From NCBI GenBank assembly GCA_902478645.1, contig CABSLV010000012.1, positions 1 through 55,539 of the forward strand: DNA of 55,539 bases. The letters run 5' to 3'. The stretch is from an uncultured Flavobacteriales bacterium. Its GTDB lineage: Bacteria > Bacteroidota > Bacteroidia > Flavobacteriales > UBA1820. The notes below the pieces were generated by a model. The model did not search any database. It was not told the origin of the DNA and saw only the letters and a program-made list of their open reading frames with translations. Positions 50,937-55,539 of this stretch are shown here, piece by piece; position 1 is the stretch's first letter; every line of letters begins with the position of its first letter. A program made the translations under genes and the position numbers.

Positions 50937-50998
50937 TAAATTTGCACTCCCCGAAAAGCGGGGATATGAGTATATTTTAACATATTTAAGTACAAGTA
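50937..50998 (+). promoter_or_regulatory. rplM promoter and structured leader
   Basis: TAAATTTG at 50937-50944 is a full -7 match. It is followed at 50948-50964 by the hairpin TCCCCG / CGGGGA with an AAAAG loop, then an AT-rich stretch to the rplM ATG at 50999. The leader may be a binding site for the autogenous L13 regulator; this is inferred from position and structure. Confidence 0.5.
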
Positions 50999-51454
50999 AT
51001 GAACACACTGAGTTACAGAACAGTTTCGGTAAACAAAGAAGCAGCCGACAAAAAGTGGGTTCTGGTCGATGCAGAAGGCCAGGCACTGGGACGTCTCGCT
51101 TCGAAGGTTGCCAACATAGCCCGGGGCAAGTACAAAACGTGCTATACGCCCAACATGGACTGTGGCGACAACGTCGTTATCATTAATGCCGGCAAGATTG
51201 TTCTCACGGGCAAAAAGATGGACGGGAAGGTTTACACCCGTTACACCGGTTACCCGGGAGGACAGCGCACCCTCACCGCTCGCGAAGTGATGAGCAAGGA
51301 CGCTACCCGTCTGGTGCGCTTCGCCCTGAAAGGCATGCTGCCCAAAAACCGTCTGGGCGCTGCGCTGATGAAGAACATCTTCATCTACGAAGGCCCCGAA
51401 CACCAGCAGCAGGCACAAAAACCCGTATTAATCAACCTTAACGACATCAAGTAA
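50999..51454 (+). CDS. rplM: 50S ribosomal protein L13 (uL13)
   Basis: Protein of 151 aa. VLVDAEGQALGRLASKVANIARGK near residues 20-43 and KVYTRYTGYPGG in the middle are typical of L13. First gene of the rplM-rpsI operon; the next ATG directly follows the stop codon. Confidence 0.98.
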   Translation: MNTLSYRTVSVNKEAADKKWVLVDAEGQALGRLASKVANIARGKYKTCYTPNMDCGDNVVIINAGKIVLTGKKMDGKVYTRYTGYPGGQRTLTAREVMSKDATRLVRFALKGMLPKNRLGAALMKNIFIYEGPEHQQQAQKPVLINLNDIK

Positions 51455-51841
51455 ATGGCAACCATCCACACCATCGGGCGCCGTAAGACTTCCGTAGCCC
51501 GAGTTTTCCTTTCCGAAGGAAAAGGCGAAATCACGGTCAACAAACGCCCTGCAGCCGAATATTTCCCCACGGAACTGCTGCGCGTCAAACTCGACCAGCC
51601 CTTCGAACTGACCGACACCAAAGGCACTTTCGACGTAGTAGCTACGGTTGAAGGCGGCGGTATCACCGGTCAGGTAGAGGCTATCCGCCTGGGTATCTCC
51701 CGCGCTCTGTGCGAGGTGAACCCCGAGTACCGTGCCAAGCTCAAACCCGAAGGCCTGCTGATGCGCGACCCGCGTATGGTCGAGCGCAAAAAGTTCGGTC
51801 AGAAGAAAGCTCGCCGTCGTTTCCAGTTCTCCAAACGTTAA
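51455..51841 (+). CDS. rpsI: 30S ribosomal protein S9 (uS9)
   Basis: Protein of 128 aa ending in KKARRRFQFSKR, the S9 tail that reaches the P-site tRNA. TIGRRKTSVARVFL at the start is diagnostic. Directly abuts rplM. Confidence 0.98.
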   Translation: MATIHTIGRRKTSVARVFLSEGKGEITVNKRPAAEYFPTELLRVKLDQPFELTDTKGTFDVVATVEGGGITGQVEAIRLGISRALCEVNPEYRAKLKPEGLLMRDPRMVERKKFGQKKARRRFQFSKR

Positions 51842-52034
51842 TCCGGAGGATATTCTCACCTATTTTTTCAATCAAGTTCTGTTACTCATACTTAATAGTG
51901 CAAGATTAGTTTAGTATCCAAACCGGCAAGACTCCGCAGGAGAAAGGGAAAAAACGCCGCCCGGCGGGCTACTTGCAGGTTGCACAAGTTAAAGCTAACA
52001 GAAGGTAAACTAATTACAAAAGAAAACAACAAAA
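51842..52034 (+). promoter_or_regulatory. candidate structured leader of rpsB
   Basis: The 193 bases between rpsI and rpsB contain a long-range pairing: ATTAGTTTA (51905-51913) with TAAACTAAT (52006-52014), closing a domain. Inside are a GC-rich hairpin around 51957-51969 and a short segment at 51971-51989 that can fold two ways (ACTTG/CAAGT or TGCA/TGCA). No TANNTTTG box was found, so rpsB may be read through from rplM-rpsI. An S2 autoregulatory leader is plausible. Confidence 0.4.
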
Positions 52035-52823
52035 ATGGCACAGACTATCGATATCCAGGAGTTGCTCGAGGCGGGCGTACATTTCGGCCACCTGACCCGC
52101 AAATGGCACCCCAAAATGGCTCCCTACATCTTTATGGAGCGCAACGGCTTCCACATCATCGACCTGCACAAAACGGCAGCCAAGATGGAGGAAGCCGGCG
52201 AAGCGATGAAGAAGATCGCTGCTTCGGGCCGCAAGATCATGTTCGTAGCCACCAAGAAGCAGGCCAAGGAGATCGTCTCCGAACTCGCCTCCAAAATGGG
52301 AATGCCCTACATCACCGAACGTTGGCCCGGCGGTATGCTCACCAACTTCGTTACCATCCGTAAAGCCGTCAAGAAAATGTCGGCCATCGACCGCATGAAG
52401 ACCGACGGCACGTTCGACACGCTGTCCAAACGCGAAAAACTCCAAATCGAGCGTACGCGTGAAAACCTGGAAAAGAACCTGGGTTCCATCGCCGACATGA
52501 CCCGTCTGCCGGGAGCCATCTTCGTGGTGGACGCCATGCACGAACACATCGCCGTCAGCGAAGCTCACAAGTTGGGCATTCCGGTGTTCGCCATGGTGGA
52601 TACCAACACGGACCCCTCGAGCGTGGATTTCGCCATCCCGGCCAACGACGATGCTTCCAAGTCTATCCAGAAGATCGTTTCCTACCTCTACGAATGCATC
52701 GTAGAAGGCTTGGCCGAGCGCAAGAGCCAGAAGGAAGAAGCCGATGCCAAAGCCGCTGAAGCCCCCAAGGCAGAAGCAGCTCCGGCCCAGGAAGCTCCCA
52801 AGGCTGAAGAAAAAGCCGAGTAA
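52035..52823 (+). CDS. rpsB: 30S ribosomal protein S2 (uS2)
   Basis: Protein of 262 aa. IQELLEAGVHFGHLTRKWHPKM and VDTNTDPSSVDFAIPANDDA are S2 signatures. The C-terminal tail is Ala/Lys/Glu-rich (about 230-262), a low-complexity extension common in Bacteroidetes S2. tsf follows after 29 bases. Confidence 0.98.
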   Translation: MAQTIDIQELLEAGVHFGHLTRKWHPKMAPYIFMERNGFHIIDLHKTAAKMEEAGEAMKKIAASGRKIMFVATKKQAKEIVSELASKMGMPYITERWPGGMLTNFVTIRKAVKKMSAIDRMKTDGTFDTLSKREKLQIERTRENLEKNLGSIADMTRLPGAIFVVDAMHEHIAVSEAHKLGIPVFAMVDTNTDPSSVDFAIPANDDASKSIQKIVSYLYECIVEGLAERKSQKEEADAKAAEAPKAEAAPAQEAPKAEEKAE

Positions 52824-52852
52824 TCTTTTAACCTCTTAATCCTGAAAAGAAA

Positions 52853-53686
52853 ATGGCAAATATAACCGCTGCAGACGTAAACAAACTGCGCCAACAGACC
52901 GGCGCCGGTATGATGGACTGCAAAAAAGCGCTGGTAGAGGCCGATGGCGATTTCGAGAAAGCCATCGAAGTTCTGCGCAAAAAAGGCCAGAAAGTCGCTG
53001 CCAACCGCGCCGACCGTACCTCCTCGGAAGGAGCCGTGATCGCTGTGCTCAACGACGATGCTACCAAAGGAGCTATCGTTGCTCTGAACTGCGAAACGGA
53101 CTTCGTGGGCAAGAACGAAGGCTTTGTCGCCCTGGCACGCGAATTGGCCCAGACGGCCCTGAATTGCGATGCCGCTACGGTGGAAGACTTCCTGAAAGTT
53201 CCCTTCAAGGGTGGCTTGACGGTCGGTGAAAAACTGATCGAGCAGACGGGTGTGATCGGCGAGAAGATCGAGATCAGCAACCTGTCCCGGTTGGAAGCTC
53301 CGCTGGTAGGTGCCTACATCCACAACGGCAACAAGCTCGCTACTCTGGTAGGTCTTTCGGCCAACGTTGAGGGTGCCAAGGAAGCCGCTCACAATGTAGC
53401 TATGCAGGCTGCCGCCATGAACCCCATCGCTTTGGACGAGACGAAGGTAGCCAAAGAAGTGATCGAGAAAGAGATCGAGATCGCCAAGGAACTCCTCCGC
53501 AAGGAAGGCAAGCCCGAAGCCATGCTCGACAACATCGCCAAAGGCAAGCTCAACCGCTTCTTCAAGGACAACACCTTGGTTCACCAGGAGTACATCATGG
53601 ACAACAAGGTATCGGTTGCCCAGTATGTAGCTTCGGTAAACAAAGACTTGAAAGTGGTTGGTTTCGTCCGCGTAACCATCGCCTAA
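52853..53686 (+). CDS. tsf: elongation factor Ts
   Basis: Protein of 277 aa, the GDP/GTP exchange factor of EF-Tu. The N-terminal UBA-like domain (VNKLRQQTGAGMMDCKKALVEA) and the core TDFVGKNEGF segment are intact. Full length. Ends the ribosomal block, followed by the terminator at 53741. Confidence 0.98.
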   Translation: MANITAADVNKLRQQTGAGMMDCKKALVEADGDFEKAIEVLRKKGQKVAANRADRTSSEGAVIAVLNDDATKGAIVALNCETDFVGKNEGFVALARELAQTALNCDAATVEDFLKVPFKGGLTVGEKLIEQTGVIGEKIEISNLSRLEAPLVGAYIHNGNKLATLVGLSANVEGAKEAAHNVAMQAAAMNPIALDETKVAKEVIEKEIEIAKELLRKEGKPEAMLDNIAKGKLNRFFKDNTLVHQEYIMDNKVSVAQYVASVNKDLKVVGFVRVTIA

Positions 53687-53740
53687 ACGAAGAAACAACT
53701 GATTTCATCGAAAAAGGCGAATCCGCATCAAGGATGCCTT

Positions 53741-53785
53741 AAAAAAGTTGCAACAGCTTGAGAAATCGGGCTGTTGCTTTTTTTT
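53741..53785 (+). terminator. terminator after tsf
   Basis: Stem GCAACAG / CTGTTGC (53750-53756 and 53771-53777), A-run before and T8 after. A smaller AAGGC/GCCTT stem sits just upstream. Confidence 0.88.
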
Positions 53786-53903
53786 GTAGCAACCGATCTA
53801 CCATGACAAGGACATTCCTGAGAATTTCAATGCCCCTAAACTCTTCCCTCTTATATGGTTGTACTGAAATCCAAAAGAAAGATGTTCGTTTTATAATATT
53901 CTT

Positions 53904-53911
53904 TAATTTTG
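53904..53911 (+). promoter_or_regulatory. -7 box of the AraC-type regulator
   Basis: TAATTTTG, full match to TANNTTTG, 37 bases before the ATG; no well-placed TTTG upstream. Confidence 0.4.
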
Positions 53912-53947
53912 TACTAATCCTTTACAGTCACACACACGATTGAAATC

Positions 53948-55153
53948 ATGCTCGATTATACCAATATATTGATCGTATTGTTTACTATGGCAGCCGTCAT
54001 CTGCGTGGGCGGAGCAACCCTTCTCTTTCTACGTGGCCGAAACAACCGCTCCCGGCGACTGCTGGCTGGCATCATGTTGGCTTGGGGACTTATCTATGTG
54101 GTGCGTGTCGCAGGAATGCTTTTGGGATATCAAGAGTTGAATTTTATCAGAACCGATGTGGCGGACACTCTCGTATTGGTAAGCGGCAATCTATACCTGA
54201 TCTTTCTGCTGCTTTATCCCCTGGAAGTTGTACGACCGGGATGGCTCGACCTGAAACGGACTGCCATATTACTGCTCCCCTACGTGTCAATAACGCTGTT
54301 TTATTACATTGTCCTGTTTCTACTCGACCAAAAACCGTTGGCATTGGACAATATGACTCAATTCTGGGAACACATCGGAGAGTTCAATGTCTGGTATCGC
54401 CTTCTGATGACTCTCTCCATTGTTGCATATCTTGCTTTCTTGTTCCGATTGACCTGGCGCTATAAATCATTTTACCAGCAGTGGTGCTGTAACAATTATT
54501 CCGACGACGAGAACCTGAATATTTCATGGTTACGCCAATACGGTATCGGGGTAGTACTGATCGGCGCAGCCTATTTCTGGCTGCTTTTTGACGGCAGTAC
54601 CTACTGCTTTATCACACACAACCTCATGGTACAATGTTTCTTTTGCTATACTCTGTACAAAGGGCTCTTTCACGACAACCCATACACAGAGAGTTTTTTC
54701 AGCCATACGTTGGATGAAGCAGATGCTTGCCGGAAAGCCGAACTCATCGAAGGACAAACGATAGCAAGCAATACTTGTTGTCCGGAGAACGAAAACGCAT
54801 TCCTCAAGAAATTGCCCGTGTATCGGGATGAGATCGCCCGCTGGATGACAACGAAAAAGCCATATTTGGACCCGAATTTCAAACTCATGGATGTTGCGGA
54901 TATCCTGCCACTGAACCGCACTTACCTTTCCCGTGTTTTCAATGATGGTTTCGGAGATAGCTTCAGCAGTGTGGTACGTGAATATCGCATACGGGAGGCA
55001 GAATGGATGCTAGCCAACCGCAAGGAGATCCCTGTGGGACAGATAGGCGAACTTTGCGGTTTTTCCTCACCCTCAGCCTTCCACCGTGCCTTCGTACAAA
55101 GTCACGATGGACTCACTCCAAACCGATACCGCAAACAGGTGGAAGAGAAATAG
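53948..55153 (+). CDS. membrane-bound AraC-family transcriptional regulator
   Basis: Protein of 401 aa. Six or seven hydrophobic helices span about residues 1-235 (from LIVLFTMAAVICVGG to CFFCYTLYKG), then a linker and a C-terminal AraC-type double helix-turn-helix (about 300-398: LDPNFKLMDVADILPLNRTYLSRVFNDGFG and IPVGQIGELCGFSSPSAFHRAFVQSHDGLTPNRYRK). It presumably senses a signal in or outside the membrane and controls nearby genes. The gene is visibly richer in A/T than its neighbours, a sign of a different origin. The target is probably to the right, outside the window. Confidence 0.88.
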   Translation: MLDYTNILIVLFTMAAVICVGGATLLFLRGRNNRSRRLLAGIMLAWGLIYVVRVAGMLLGYQELNFIRTDVADTLVLVSGNLYLIFLLLYPLEVVRPGWLDLKRTAILLLPYVSITLFYYIVLFLLDQKPLALDNMTQFWEHIGEFNVWYRLLMTLSIVAYLAFLFRLTWRYKSFYQQWCCNNYSDDENLNISWLRQYGIGVVLIGAAYFWLLFDGSTYCFITHNLMVQCFFCYTLYKGLFHDNPYTESFFSHTLDEADACRKAELIEGQTIASNTCCPENENAFLKKLPVYRDEIARWMTTKKPYLDPNFKLMDVADILPLNRTYLSRVFNDGFGDSFSSVVREYRIREAEWMLANRKEIPVGQIGELCGFSSPSAFHRAFVQSHDGLTPNRYRKQVEEK

Positions 55154-55539
55154 TTTATATCCCATTTCTATCGAATAGCCCGAAAGACTTTCTGAAACTC
55201 CATTTTTTTTCAATTTGTAAATTTTACAATCTGTAAATTCAATTTTACGGATCGGGAATTAATTTTTACGAAAAAGCAATCCATCGACCCACTTTCTCAT
55301 GCATCTTTGTAAAATACCGAAAAATTCGGTGCGATTTACAAAAGCATCGACTCGAATCGATGGGGAAAAAGTATTTCATTAAAAAACGACCGTTAAATCA
55401 TCACACTAAAAAACAAAACTATAAAAATATTTTTAATTGTATTAATATGAGTATTATTTAATCATATTCAGAAAATTATTACGCGTTTGTTGTTACTCTT
55501 GCCTAATTATGGGGCTGTTTTTTTAAAGTGATAAAAATA
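55154..55539. other. AT-rich regulatory region running off the window
   Basis: No gene is supported in these 386 bases. It contains tandem TGTAAA/TTTACA dyads at 55215-55257, a near -7 match CATCTTTG at 55304-55311, and two small hairpins (55316-55330, 55345-55362) that would lie in a 5' UTR. The last 150 bases are extremely AT-rich. Confidence 0.5.
55215..55257. promoter_or_regulatory. tandem palindromic operator-like sites
   Basis: TTGTAAATTTTACAA (55215-55229) is a perfect dyad with a one-base centre. It is followed by a near-dyad TGTAAATTCAATTTTAC (55232-55248). Shared half-sites and close spacing suggest binding of one regulator, perhaps the AraC-type protein just upstream or a MarR/TetR-like factor. 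Confidence 0.4.

Overview
The window is a 55.5 kb chromosomal piece of a Bacteroidota bacterium, most likely a high-GC member of Bacteroidales such as Alistipes or another Rikenellaceae. This rests on the gene set (sodium-pump methylmalonyl-CoA decarboxylase cluster, Bacteroidetes-type TonB-dependent receptor with an N-terminal carboxypeptidase-like domain, Bacteroidetes-type short SRP RNA) and on repeated promoter boxes of the Bacteroidetes form TTTG-N19-25-TANNTTTG. Genus is an inference; no rRNA is present. Coding is dense, GC-rich and mostly housekeeping. No CRISPR array, tRNA, insertion sequence or prophage was seen.

Layout. 1-3.7 kb (minus strand): rarA, tatD-like, deoC, cysQ. 3.8-8.4 kb (plus): aroB, a Pro-rich lipoprotein, recA, then a gene-poor stretch with tandem promoter-bearing repeats and a candidate small RNA, then a THUMP-like methyltransferase. 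8.7-18.8 kb (minus, one long co-directional block): lauroyl-type acyltransferase, glycosyltransferase, RluA-type pseudouridine synthase, sdaA, murB, membrane glycosyltransferase, sigma-70 factor, lipA, glycogen debranching enzyme. 19.1-20.1 kb (plus): a flippase-like membrane protein. 20.5-25.5 kb (minus): acyl-CoA dehydrogenase with etfA and etfB, and nagA. 25.67 kb (plus): SRP RNA. 26-32.1 kb (minus): a metal-efflux operon (His/Cys-rich secreted protein, adaptor, RND pump, outer-membrane factor). 32.3-36.2 kb (plus): tcdA, pdxH, gpmI, prmA. 36.3-41.6 kb: meaB (minus) divergent from mce and mmdA/oadG/mmdC/mmdB (plus), the last steps of the methylmalonyl-CoA route to propionate. 41.9-53.7 kb (plus): S4-domain protein, carboxypeptidase-like-domain protein, TPR protein, ribH, a TPP riboswitch, a TonB-dependent receptor, thioesterase, plsC, recO, rseP, rplM-rpsI, rpsB-tsf. 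53.9-55.5 kb: a membrane-anchored AraC-type regulator with lower GC, followed by an AT-rich regulatory region that runs off the window.

Functional themes. Propionate formation is almost complete here (epimerase, decarboxylase, and the MeaB chaperone of the mutase). The metal-efflux operon has a strong promoter and begins with a small His/Cys-rich protein. The TonB receptor behind a TPP riboswitch is most simply a thiamine importer. The most unusual non-coding signals are the tandem promoter repeats at 6.8-7.0 kb, a family of very long perfect hairpins with an invariant TGC loop, structured leaders before rplM and rpsB, and tandem TGTAAA/TTTACA dyads near the right end.
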